Source: Thiomargarita sp. (lineage in GTDB: Bacteria > Pseudomonadota > Gammaproteobacteria > Beggiatoales > Beggiatoaceae). From it: DNA of 18,999 nucleotides. Every line of letters begins with the position of its first letter. Positions within the stretch are counted from its first letter, which is position 1. Location: NCBI GenBank assembly GCA_020721025.1, contig DYNO01000045.1, forward strand, positions 1 to 18,999, written 5' to 3'. Positions 7,556 to 15,074 of this stretch are shown in pieces. The notes below the pieces were generated by a model, which saw only the letters and a program-made list of their open reading frames with translations, made no database searches and had not been told where the DNA came from. A program made the translations under genes and the position numbers.

Positions 7556-7863
7556 TATTTAATCTCCTGCTTGATTTGTTTGGTTAAGTCATCAAACTTA
7601 GAATTGGCGCGCCACACGTAAAGACCGGTTAATAAAAACGAGGCGACAATGACCGCGACACCAACGGGAATCCCAACGGTTATGATCGTTCCTTCGTACA
7701 GTGGCTGTGCCAATAACTCCTTGTTAAAGGCAACCACTAGGATGAATCCGTAATAGATAATCATCACTAGCAACGATAATGTCCAGCCCCACAAACTTCT
7801 TGATCTGACCAACTCGACATATTTGGGATTATTTTTAACCTTGTCAACAATATTTTGCTGCAT
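7555..7863 (-). CDS. DUF485 (YjcH-like) membrane protein, ActP partner
   Basis: A small DUF485 protein of 102 residues with two membrane helices (LSLLVMIIYYGFILVVAF and ITVGIPVGVAVIVASFLLTGLYVW) separated by a short loop (NKELLAQPLYEG), and a charged C-terminus (KFDDLTKQIKQEIK). The NPKYVELVRSRS-type beginning is characteristic of the family. I place the start at 7863, where GGAGA sits at a good distance; an in-frame ATG at 7875 includes that motif within its own codons and lacks a site. It almost always precedes an ActP-type symporter, as here, and is thought to assist or be part of the transporter. Its biochemical role is not established. Confidence 0.9.
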   Translation of the reverse strand: MQQNIVDKVKNNPKYVELVRSRSLWGWTLSLLVMIIYYGFILVVAFNKELLAQPLYEGTIITVGIPVGVAVIVASFLLTGLYVWRANSKFDDLTKQIKQEIK

Positions 7864-8419
7864 GAGCGTCTCCATTACAAAAGTCTATGAATCTACTGTC
7901 ATTGATGGTTGTACACGATAGATTTTCTCTTTAAATATCAGAGTAGTCCGTTATTTTCATCCTTGATTTGAGTGGATGTGAGCATAACGCAGATGAAGCG
8001 ACATTTTAAGCGCAATAGATTTTATTTCAGAATGCCTAAAAAAGATTATTGAGGAATTCGACTGAAAAGTCAACACCGAATTGTCCTATATCGTATCATC
8101 TTCAAGTGGTTATCATTCGTCAAACCCATTATTTTACATCCACAATATCGCTATCATTCAGTGAGAAATTCCCGTGTCTCAAATTTTGCTGAAGTCCCAC
8201 GACGAACATTATAATAGACTTTTCAAAAATTTACTAGACAAACGTACTGATTATAACGAACCTTTGTGGCGAAATAAAAACCTATCAATTCATTTTATAC
8301 AGACAACAATTTAATAAATATAAAAATTTACTCGTTTTTCCCTTCAATACTGCGATGACCTATGCTAACATTTCGCACACCACAGCTTTCATCATCATCT
8401 ATACCAAAGGGGAAATATT
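7864..8419. other. Long AT-rich divergent intergenic region
   Basis: These 556 bases between the leftward DUF485-actP operon and the rightward DsrC-like gene have no supported gene. They must hold both promoters. A perfect TATAAT on the plus strand at 8210-8215 has a weak TTGCTG 18 bases upstream. The extended -10 near 8366 is listed separately. No tandem repeats, tRNA fold or riboswitch that I recognise is present. Confidence 0.5.
8363..8371 (+). promoter_or_regulatory. Possible extended -10 promoter of the DsrC-like gene
   Basis: TGC followed by TAACAT (8366-8371) resembles an extended -10 about 50 bases before the gene. The sequence 17 bases upstream (TTCAAT, 8343-8348) is only a weak -35. 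A start near 8378 would give a leader of about 40 bases carrying the AAGGGGAAA ribosome binding site. Confidence 0.3.
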
Positions 8420-8761
8420 ATGCCTTACGAATTTAACGGCAGTACCATCGAAACCGATGCCAACGGCTTCTTGTCAAATGTTGATGATTGGTCAGAAGAA
8501 CTGGCAGCCATGATTGCGAAAGAGGAAAGTATTGAATTAACAGAGAAACATTGGGACGTGATTAACTATCTGCGTGATGAATATTTGAATAATGGCGGTA
8601 AACAACCCAATATGCGTAATATCGTGAAAGCCATGCAGGACAAATGGGATGACAAAAGTGTGGATGCAAAATCTATCTACACGCTTTACCCGGTGAACCC
8701 CGACAAACAAGCCTCAAAAATTGGCGGATTACCGGATACCAAGCGCAAGGGCGGTTACTAA
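8420..8761 (+). CDS. DsrC/TusE-family protein lacking all cysteines
   Basis: A 113-residue protein of the DsrC/TusE/DsvC family, recognisable from DANGFLSNVDDWSEELAAMIA, the helical middle (HWDVINYLRDEYLNNGGKQP, then RNIVKAM) and the C-terminal IYTLYPVNPDKQASKIGGLP. Dissimilatory DsrC carries sulfur on two cysteines in a flexible C-terminal arm (…KQAC…GLPKPTGCV), and TusE keeps the penultimate one. Here the first is Ser (KQAS) and the end is GGLPDTKRKGGY, with no cysteine anywhere. It therefore cannot act as a persulfide or trisulfide carrier in the known way. Cysteine-less DsrC paralogs are known in sulfur oxidisers and a regulatory role has been suggested. The fold includes a helix-turn-helix-like part, and DsrC was reported to bind DNA in Allochromatium. 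The ribosome binding site is AAGGGG at 8406-8411. It is monocistronic or loosely linked to ispE. Its role here is unknown. Confidence 0.88.
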   Translation: MPYEFNGSTIETDANGFLSNVDDWSEELAAMIAKEESIELTEKHWDVINYLRDEYLNNGGKQPNMRNIVKAMQDKWDDKSVDAKSIYTLYPVNPDKQASKIGGLPDTKRKGGY

Positions 8762-8773
8762 ATCTACTGGTCT

Positions 8774-8850
8774 GAACCATCATTTTCAGAATTTATCGCA
8801 ATGAACTGAATCAGTTAGGTCATTCCGGTCAATTAAGCAAATGATGGTTC
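8774..8850. repeat. Inverted repeat with 12-bp perfect arms
   Basis: GAACCATCATTT (8774-8785) and its exact reverse complement AAATGATGGTTC (8839-8850) flank 53 bases. Inside lies an odd-length palindrome, AACTGAATCAGTT (8804-8816). The structure fills most of the gap between the DsrC-like gene and ispE. There is no T-run directly after it, so it is not a standard terminator. It could be an RNA cruciform/stem with a nested hairpin, or a miniature repeat element. Confidence 0.6.
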
Positions 8851-8892
8851 GGTTCTCATGTCCAAACCTTCTCATTTTTCGTAAAGATAACT

Positions 8893-9720
8893 GTGATCAA
8901 CACATTACAAGGTTTTGCCCCCGCCAAACTTAATTTATTCCTTCATATCACTGCGCGCCGTAGTGACGGTTATCATTGCCTGCAAACGATTTTTCAATTT
9001 CTTGATTTTTACGACAATTTAAATTGTGAGTTGCGTGAAGACGGTGAAATTCATTGCCATTCCAGCGCGCCCGATTTACCGATGGAACAAGACTTGGTGT
9101 ATCGTGCCGCACAATTATTGAAAAATCATAGCGGTAGCGCGTTGGGGGCAACCCTGTCTGTCGAGAAAAAAATCTACATGGGTGGCGGATTAGGGGGGGG
9201 GAGTTCAGATGCCGCAACGACATTATTGCTTTTAAATCAATTGTGGCAGCTCAATTTACCAAAAACAACCTTGGCAACATTGGGATTACAACTGGGCGCA
9301 GATGTTCCTATTTTTATTCATGGACATGCCGCGTGGGCGGAAGGTGTGGGCGACCTGATTACCCCGATTGACCTACCTGAACCTTGGTATGTGGTGATTC
9401 ACCCCAATTGTCACGTTTCCACCAAGGAGATATTCGCCGCGCCCGAACTCCCCCGCCATTGTCCACCGATTACTTTGCAAGATTATCATGCCGGTCGAGC
9501 GAAAAATGTTTGTGAAACGGTGGTGCGACAACGCTATCCTGCTGTCAATGCGGCATTAAATTGGTTAGCCCAGTATGGTGAGGCGAAAATGACCGGAACC
9601 GGCGCGTCCGTGTTCGCAGCTTTTAACCAACGTACCGAAGCGGAATCAGTATTGTCAGAACTGCCAAAAATATGGCAAGGCTTTGTCGCTCAAGGAAAAA
9701 ATATCTCGCCCACAACCTAA
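8893..9720 (+). CDS. ispE: 4-diphosphocytidyl-2-C-methyl-D-erythritol kinase (IspE)
   Basis: A 275-residue GHMP-family kinase that phosphorylates CDP-methylerythritol in the cytoplasmic MEP pathway to isoprenoid precursors. N-terminal FAPAKLNLFLHI holds the catalytic Lys12. The ATP-binding loop MGGGLGGGSSDAATT is at about residues 96-110, GADVPIFIHG carries the catalytic Asp137, and GEAKMTGTGASVFAAF is the third GHMP motif near the C-terminus. Length is typical (about 280). The start is GTG at 8893, giving the usual short N-terminus; the ribosome binding site is weak. The common gammaproteobacterial partners lolB, tRNA-Gln and prs are not adjacent. A run of nine G (9193-9201) encodes Gly-Gly-Gly in the ATP loop, and the reading frame is intact. 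Confidence 0.95.
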   Translation: MINTLQGFAPAKLNLFLHITARRSDGYHCLQTIFQFLDFYDNLNCELREDGEIHCHSSAPDLPMEQDLVYRAAQLLKNHSGSALGATLSVEKKIYMGGGLGGGSSDAATTLLLLNQLWQLNLPKTTLATLGLQLGADVPIFIHGHAAWAEGVGDLITPIDLPEPWYVVIHPNCHVSTKEIFAAPELPRHCPPITLQDYHAGRAKNVCETVVRQRYPAVNAALNWLAQYGEAKMTGTGASVFAAFNQRTEAESVLSELPKIWQGFVAQGKNISPTT

Positions 9721-9846
9721 CCGATCAAAGTTATTGACTTAAGGAATTGTGACTCAAAGTATGTTTTGTTATCCGATTTTAAGCAACCAAACTTCACAAA
9801 ATGACAATATCGTATATTTTTATTAAATAAAACAAAGATTTCCTCG

Positions 9847-9896
9847 TTCCAATGCTCCGCGTTGGAATGCAGCCCAGACGCTCCGCGTCACGCGTG
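9847..9896. repeat. REP-like element: two GCTCCGC-loop hairpins
   Basis: Two GC-rich hairpins stand in AT-rich intergenic DNA. The first is TTCCAATGC-TCC-GCGTTGGAA (9847-9867), nine pairs with one wobble. The second is GACGC-TCC-GCGTC (9877-9889), five pairs. Both have the same TCC loop and the same GC-tccGC core, and they are followed by the palindrome CACGCGTG (9889-9896). This is the layout of dispersed REP/extragenic palindromic elements. From memory, similar tccgcg hairpins are abundant in many filamentous sulfur bacteria and cyanobacteria. Only this one copy is in the window. It may also act as a terminator for ispE or gshB. Confidence 0.6.
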
Positions 9897-9943
9897 ATAA
9901 TTTCCAACCGATTGCTTTTTATCATCTTGATGAAAAATTGACG

Positions 9944-10900
9944 TTAATTATGCTGGACTAAACGACTGGCGATCACATCTAACAATTTATCCGCGATATT
10001 CAAACCAAACAATTGATCTAATTCACGAATACACGTCGGACTGGTGACATTGATTTCCGTCAAATAATCGCCAATCACATCAAGCCCCACAAACAACAAA
10101 CCCTTTTCCCGCAACGTCGCCCCAACCTGTTCACAAATCCAAATATCCCGCTCGGTCAATGCCACCCCTACCCCGCGTCCGCCCGCCGCCAAATTGCCAC
10201 GTAATTCACCAACTTGCGGAATTCTCGCCAACGCATACGGAATCGGCTCCCCGTTGATCAACAAAATCCGTTTATCACCTTGCGTAATTTCTGGGATAAA
10301 CTGCTGCGCCATCACATATTTTTGCTCGCGCTGCGTGATTGTTTCAAAAATGACCGAAGTATTAAGATCACCCTGTTGCACCCGAAAAATTGAATCCCCG
10401 CCCATGCTATCTAACGGTTTTATCACAATATTTTGTTGGATTGTTAAAAATTCACGCAATTGGGCAATACGACGGGTCACCAAAGAGGCAACACAACAAT
10501 GTGGGAACCAAGTGGTATAAAGTTTTTCATTGACATCACGCAAACTCTGTGGTTTATTGACCACCAATGTTCCCAATTTTTCTGCATGTTCTAACAAATA
10601 CGTCGCCATGATATATTCTATATTAAACGGCGGGTCTTTTCGCATCAAAATCACGTTCAAACTATGCAATGGTTGGAGGTGCACCTCGCCCAGTTCAAAC
10701 CAATTTGTTTTATTATCAATTACCTGAACTGAACGCATTTGTGCATAAGCCACTCCATCTCGCAAAAACAAATCAGACAATTCCATATACCACAACATCC
10801 AACCCCGCGCTTGGGCTGCCAGTAACATCGCAAAGCTGCTATCTTTATACGGTTTAATTGTCGCAATGTCATCCATGACCACGCCTAATTGTACAGTCAT
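9944..10900 (-). CDS. gshB: Glutathione synthetase
   Basis: A prokaryotic ATP-grasp glutathione synthetase of 318 residues that joins gamma-glutamylcysteine and glycine using ATP in the cytoplasm. It follows E. coli GshB closely: LGVVMDDIATIKPYKDSSFA at the N-terminus, VILMRKDPPFNIEYIMATYL, LVVNKPQSLRDVNEKL, then the ATP-grasp region IVIKPLDSMGGDSIFRV, NLAAGGRGVG and the metal-binding EINVTSPTCIRELD. I prefer the ATG at 10900 (GGAA eight bases before); the adjacent ATG at 10903 is possible, while 10933 would add residues absent from the family. It lies about 140 bases downstream of tex on the same strand and could be read from it. gshA is not in the window. Confidence 0.96.
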   Translation of the reverse strand: MTVQLGVVMDDIATIKPYKDSSFAMLLAAQARGWMLWYMELSDLFLRDGVAYAQMRSVQVIDNKTNWFELGEVHLQPLHSLNVILMRKDPPFNIEYIMATYLLEHAEKLGTLVVNKPQSLRDVNEKLYTTWFPHCCVASLVTRRIAQLREFLTIQQNIVIKPLDSMGGDSIFRVQQGDLNTSVIFETITQREQKYVMAQQFIPEITQGDKRILLINGEPIPYALARIPQVGELRGNLAAGGRGVGVALTERDIWICEQVGATLREKGLLFVGLDVIGDYLTEINVTSPTCIRELDQLFGLNIADKLLDVIASRLVQHN

Positions 10901-11037
10901 CATTGATTCCAAGTTAATTTGAGATAATTGCAATCTTCAATTTCGTAACTGATGATAAAATGAAGAATATTTTCTGAAAACTTCCAAAAATCAGTTTCAA
11001 AATGAGAATTGCAATGATAAACAGAAATTACTACAAA

Positions 11038-13440
11038 TTAACGCTTTCGCGCACTGGCAAACGCAGCCGCCAACGCATTCGCAAAGGGTCCAGATTGTGC
11101 TGGATTTTTGCCCTTCGTCTCTTTTGAAGGCGCGGCACTATTTTTTTCAATAATATCAACGGGTTGACGTTGGCGCGATGCTGGAGCCGGGGCAGGTTTG
11201 TTATAGTGAGAACGCGAGGGCAGTTGTTCCACTTTTTCATTCTTTTCAATGGGTTTTGCCGACATCCGCTGACGACTTTGTTCATCCAAACGCATCGACA
11301 ATGCCACCCGACGGCGCGCAAGGTCAATATCCATCACCTTCACTTTCACCACGTCACCAGCTTTCACCACGTTGCGCGGGTCTTTGACAAAACCGTGAGA
11401 CAATTCAGAGATATGCACCAACCCATCTTGATGCACGCCGATGTCGATAAACGCACCAAAATTTGTGACATTGGTCACCACACCTTCCAGCACCATATCG
11501 ACGGCTAAGTCAGTAAGCTCTTGAATATCTTCATGAAAATTCGCAGTTTTAAATTCAGGGCGCGGGTCACGACCGGGTTTTTCCAATTCCACCAAAATAT
11601 CTTTGACAGTGGGAATGCCAAAAATTTCATCGACAAAATCAGCGACAGTCAAATTTCGCAAAAATTCTCCGTTGCCAATCAAGCTGTTAATTGGTTTTTG
11701 GGTGTGTTGAATAATCCGCTCCACCACAGGATAAGCTTCGGGATGCACTGCGGACGCGTCCAACGGGTGATCGCCACCGATGATGCGTAAAAATCCCGCA
11801 GCTTGTTCAAATGTTTTTGCCCCCACGCGTGGCACTTGTTTGAGTTGTTCCCGATTGCGAAATGCGCCATTTTCGTTGCGATATTCGACAATTTTTCCAG
11901 CAAGCCCTTGATTTAAACCAGAAACTCGACTGAGCAATGACACGGAAGCCGTATTGACATCCACGCCCACCGCATTCACGCAATCTTCGACCACGGCATC
12001 CAAACTACGCGCGAGGTGAGTTTGACTGACATCGTGTTGATATTGCCCTACACCGATAGATTTTGGGTCGATTTTTACCAATTCTGCCAAGGGGTCTTGC
12101 AAACGGCGGGCAATAGACACGGCACCACGTAGGGAAACATCTAATTCTGGGAATTCGTGGGCTGCCAATTCTGATGCGGAATATACCGATGCCCCAGCTT
12201 CTGACACGACAATTTTGTACAGTTTCAATTCGGGATGTTCTGCGAGTAACTGATTGACTAATTTATCGGTTTCTCGTGAACCGGTGCCATTGCCGATGCT
12301 GATCAATTCAACCTTGTGCTTGAAAGCCAATTTTGCCAAAGTTGCCAACGCTCTTGCCCATTCATTTTTCGGCGCGTGCGGATAAATCGTTGCTACATCA
12401 ACTAATTTCCCAGTTTTGTCAACCACCGCGACTTTCACACCGGTGCGTAGTCCGGGGTCTAATCCCATCGTGACCCGTTGACCGGCGGGAGCAGCAAGCA
12501 GTAAGTCGTGCAAATTGCTGGCAAAAACTTTAATTGCTTCGGTTTCCGCAGCTTCACGCAGCCGATGGAATAATTCTGTTTCCAAACTCAGACGAATTTT
12601 AAATTTCCACGTTGAACGCACTGTATCCAATAACCACGCATCCGCAGCTCGTTGATTATCTTGAATATGGAAATAATAAGCAATCCGAGATTCACAGGGG
12701 TGAGGAATGGGATTATCGCCGCCCACGACGAGATTGAGTTGTAAAATATTTTCATTGCGTCCACGAAACAGCGCAAGTGCCCGATGTGACGGGATTTTTT
12801 TGATAGGTTCGCGATACTCGAAATAATCGGAAAATTTTGCCCCTTCCAGTTGCTTGCCGTCAATCACTTCGGCTTGAAGTACGCTATTTTCCCAAACATA
12901 TTCGCGTAATTCTCCAATCAATTCAGGCTCTTCTGCAAATTTTTCCATCAGGATATGTTTCGCACCTTCTAAGGCTTGTTTGATCTCGGTGATTCCCTTT
13001 TCTTCATTCAGATAGGCAAGCGCGGCGGTTTCGGGCGAAAGTTCAGGATTTTGTAATAATTCGGTCGCAAGTGGTTCTAATCCTGCTTCTTTTGCGATTT
13101 GAGCTTTGGTACGACGTTTCGGTCTGAAAGGGAGATATAAATCTTCAAGACGGGTTTTGGTATCGGCGGCTTTTATAGATGCTTCAAGTTCAGCGGTCAG
13201 TTTTCCTTGTTCTTCAATACTTTTTAAAATCGTGTCGCGCCGTTCATTCAATTCTCTTAGGTAGCGTAATCGTTCTTCTAAATTTCGCAATTGTGTGTCA
13301 TCCAAGCCTCCCGTCGCTTCTTTGCGATAACGTGCGATAAATGGCACCGTGGCACCGGCATCGAGCAGTGAAATGGCTGATTCGACTTGGTTTTCACGCA
13401 CTGATAATTCTTCTGCAATGCGCTTTGCTATTGTATTCAT
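11038..13440 (-). CDS. tex: Tex-family transcription accessory RNA-binding protein
   Basis: An 800-residue Tex protein with the complete domain order. The Tex-like helical N-terminus covers about residues 1-190 (LLDAGATVPFIARYRKEATG, LEDLYLPFRPKRRT). A YqgF/RNase H-like domain at about 320-440 begins with TMGLDPGLRTGVKVAVVD. Helix-hairpin-helix repeats lie at about 490-560 (LLSRVSGLNQGLAGKIVEYR, QVPRVGAKTFEQAAGFLRI). An S1 RNA-binding domain at about 647-717 contains GVVTNVTNFGAFIDIGVHQD and GLVHIS. The tail from about 718 is basic and Pro/Ala/Gln-rich, which is usual and poorly conserved. Tex binds nucleic acid and influences transcription and virulence gene expression in other bacteria; its exact activity is uncertain. 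The ATG at 13440 has AAAGGA upstream. It is divergent from the epimerase gene, with about 220 bases between. Confidence 0.96.
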   Translation of the reverse strand: MNTIAKRIAEELSVRENQVESAISLLDAGATVPFIARYRKEATGGLDDTQLRNLEERLRYLRELNERRDTILKSIEEQGKLTAELEASIKAADTKTRLEDLYLPFRPKRRTKAQIAKEAGLEPLATELLQNPELSPETAALAYLNEEKGITEIKQALEGAKHILMEKFAEEPELIGELREYVWENSVLQAEVIDGKQLEGAKFSDYFEYREPIKKIPSHRALALFRGRNENILQLNLVVGGDNPIPHPCESRIAYYFHIQDNQRAADAWLLDTVRSTWKFKIRLSLETELFHRLREAAETEAIKVFASNLHDLLLAAPAGQRVTMGLDPGLRTGVKVAVVDKTGKLVDVATIYPHAPKNEWARALATLAKLAFKHKVELISIGNGTGSRETDKLVNQLLAEHPELKLYKIVVSEAGASVYSASELAAHEFPELDVSLRGAVSIARRLQDPLAELVKIDPKSIGVGQYQHDVSQTHLARSLDAVVEDCVNAVGVDVNTASVSLLSRVSGLNQGLAGKIVEYRNENGAFRNREQLKQVPRVGAKTFEQAAGFLRIIGGDHPLDASAVHPEAYPVVERIIQHTQKPINSLIGNGEFLRNLTVADFVDEIFGIPTVKDILVELEKPGRDPRPEFKTANFHEDIQELTDLAVDMVLEGVVTNVTNFGAFIDIGVHQDGLVHISELSHGFVKDPRNVVKAGDVVKVKVMDIDLARRRVALSMRLDEQSRQRMSAKPIEKNEKVEQLPSRSHYNKPAPAPASRQRQPVDIIEKNSAAPSKETKGKNPAQSGPFANALAAAFASARKR

Positions 13441-13609
13441 TGAGCATAATCCTTTGATAAACTGTATATTGATACCATCTAATACCTTAATAGTTTAACA
13501 CAAAACGCGGCGTGTAGCGTAACAGACTGAATTATCGCAAAGACTCATCTCATTCGGAGGACGGAGGACAGAGAACTAAATGCGGTTCGCTTTCGAGGTT
13601 CACCCGCCT

Positions 13610-13638
13610 GTCATGCACTTTGGGATAAAATGCACGAC
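13610..13638. repeat. Hairpin between tex and the epimerase gene
   Basis: GTCATGCACTTT (13610-13621) and AAAATGCACGAC (13627-13638) form a 12-position stem with a five-base loop. On the plus strand two positions are A/C mismatches. On the minus strand the same two are G/U wobbles, so RNA from the minus strand folds fully. It sits 26 bases before the epimerase ATG and about 170 bases upstream of tex. Function unknown. Confidence 0.45.
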
Positions 13639-13663
13639 TAAATTCCTAATTAAGTTTAACATT

Positions 13664-14671
13664 ATGGCAACTATTCTCGTGACAGGTGTTGCAGGATTTA
13701 TTGGTGCTGCGTTGGCGGAACGTTTATTGCGTCGGGGTGATGTAGTGTATGGGGTTGATAATCTGAATGATTATTATGATGTCAATCTCAAAAATGCCCG
13801 CCTCGCTCGCCTCACTCCCTTTGCCGATTTTCAATTTCTTGCTCAAGACATCGCGAATCGTGATTTGATTCCTCAATTGATTGCCCGACGGTTTGACATG
13901 ATTGTGAATCTCGCAGCGCAACCCGGTGTGCGTTATTCGATAGAGCATCCCCATCCTTACGCCGATACCAATGTGGTTGGATTTCTCAATATGTTGGAAG
14001 TGGCGCGTCACAGTCAAGTGCAACATTTTGTTTTTGCTTCATCAAGTTCGGTGTATGGTGCGAATCCGAAGCAACCGTTTAGTGAGCAAGATAATGTGGA
14101 TCATCCGATTTCGCTTTATGCCGCGTCGAAAAAAGCCAACGAATTGATCGCTCATAGTTATGCACATTTGTATCGGATACCGTGTACGGGATTGCGGTTT
14201 TTTACCGTTTATGGACCGTGGATGCGTCCGGACATGGCTTTGTTTAAATTTGCACAGGGCATCATGGCAGGGCAGCCGATTCCTGTTTATAATCATGGCA
14301 ATATGGTACGTGACTTCACTTACATTGATGACATTATTGAAGGCGTGGTGCGTGTGATTGATCAACCGGCACAACCCAATCCTGCTTGGCAAGAAGGTGA
14401 TCCAGCCACCAGTTACGCACCTTATCGGATTTATAACATTGGCACGCATGAAAAAGTTCAATTGATGCACTATATTCGAGTGTTGGAACAATCTTTGGGG
14501 AAAACCGCGATTTTAGAATTATTACCGATGCAACCGGGCGATGTCCCTACCACACAGGCGGATACGCGCACCTTGTTTGAAGCGGTCAGTTATGCCCCAC
14601 AAACCACGGTCGAACAAGGCGTGGCACAATTTGCTGCATGGTTTAAAATGTTCTATGGCTTTTCTGAATGA
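13664..14671 (+). CDS. NAD-dependent epimerase, UDP-glucuronate 4-epimerase type
   Basis: A short-chain dehydrogenase of 335 residues in the extended (GalE-like) class. The NAD-binding motif TGVAGFIG has Gly8, Gly11 and Gly14; the catalytic triad region is SSSSVYG (Ser127-129) and Tyr152-x3-Lys156 in YAASK. The details AERLLRRGDVVYGVDNLNDYYDV, NLAAQPGVRYS, RFFTVYGPWMRPDMAL and VYNHGNMVRDFTYIDDI are those of UDP-glucuronate/UDP-galacturonate epimerases (CapI/GAE group), used for capsule or lipopolysaccharide precursors. I start at 13664, directly before the Rossmann fold. The frame is open from an ATG at 13580, which has a strong tandem GGAGGACGGAGGAC upstream, but would add 28 residues unlike any family member. 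No other polysaccharide genes are adjacent. Substrate is inferred. Confidence 0.9.
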   Translation: MATILVTGVAGFIGAALAERLLRRGDVVYGVDNLNDYYDVNLKNARLARLTPFADFQFLAQDIANRDLIPQLIARRFDMIVNLAAQPGVRYSIEHPHPYADTNVVGFLNMLEVARHSQVQHFVFASSSSVYGANPKQPFSEQDNVDHPISLYAASKKANELIAHSYAHLYRIPCTGLRFFTVYGPWMRPDMALFKFAQGIMAGQPIPVYNHGNMVRDFTYIDDIIEGVVRVIDQPAQPNPAWQEGDPATSYAPYRIYNIGTHEKVQLMHYIRVLEQSLGKTAILELLPMQPGDVPTTQADTRTLFEAVSYAPQTTVEQGVAQFAAWFKMFYGFSE

Positions 14672-15074
14672 TGAATCAGTTGCTTGAATCAGAATTTTCA
14701 GAATAAAAACCAACAATTCTCAGTATTAAAACTTGAATTATTTATAATTCAATAAGTTATCAACAATATCCATAATTTTACAAAAATTGTAATATATTGA
14801 ATATTTTCGATATTATTTTCATAATGAGAATTACTGTATCGGATCACATCCTCTCAAAACGATAAAACTTAATACCTTGTCTATTTTAATTTTTATCCTA
14901 CCCTTCTGCAATCCAATTGTTTTATTCGCAAAGATCGTATAAACATCTGTGGAGGCGCGCATTTTAAACCATTAAAACTTGAGATTCAGCTCGCTATCAT
15001 CCATAATAAGAATAAGCGATTCATCTGATAAAATTAGGTTTTTCTCCGAGAAAATCTAATTGGGAGACAAGAGT
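14672..15074. other. AT-rich leader region before the exoprotein gene
   Basis: These 403 bases contain no supported gene. TTGAATTAT-TT-ATAATTCAA at 14733-14752 is a near-perfect palindrome, about 60 bases after the epimerase stop. A weak promoter candidate is TTGTTT (14917-14922) with TATAAA (14938-14943), spacing 15. A run at 14820-14838 resembles a Fur box at 13 of 19 positions, which is too weak to call. Confidence 0.45.
15032..15061 (+). promoter_or_regulatory. Hairpin abutting the ribosome binding site of the exoprotein gene
   Basis: AATTAG (15032-15037) pairs with CTAATT (15056-15061), and the inner GTTTT/AAAAT continues the stem with one wobble and a bulge, giving about 11 pairs. The 3' side ends exactly one base before the GGGAGA ribosome binding site (15062-15067) of the ATG at 15075. 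Such placement could modulate ribosome access. This is inference from position only. Confidence 0.45.

Noticed and set aside
8814..8820. GTTAGGT resembling an integron attC core site
   Set aside because: No matching inverse core at the right distance and no integrase or cassette genes; seven-base matches occur by chance.
14820..14838. Fur-box-like sequence upstream of the exoprotein
   Set aside because: It matches 13 of 19 positions of the classic consensus in very AT-rich DNA, where chance matches are expected, and it lies more than 200 bases from the gene.
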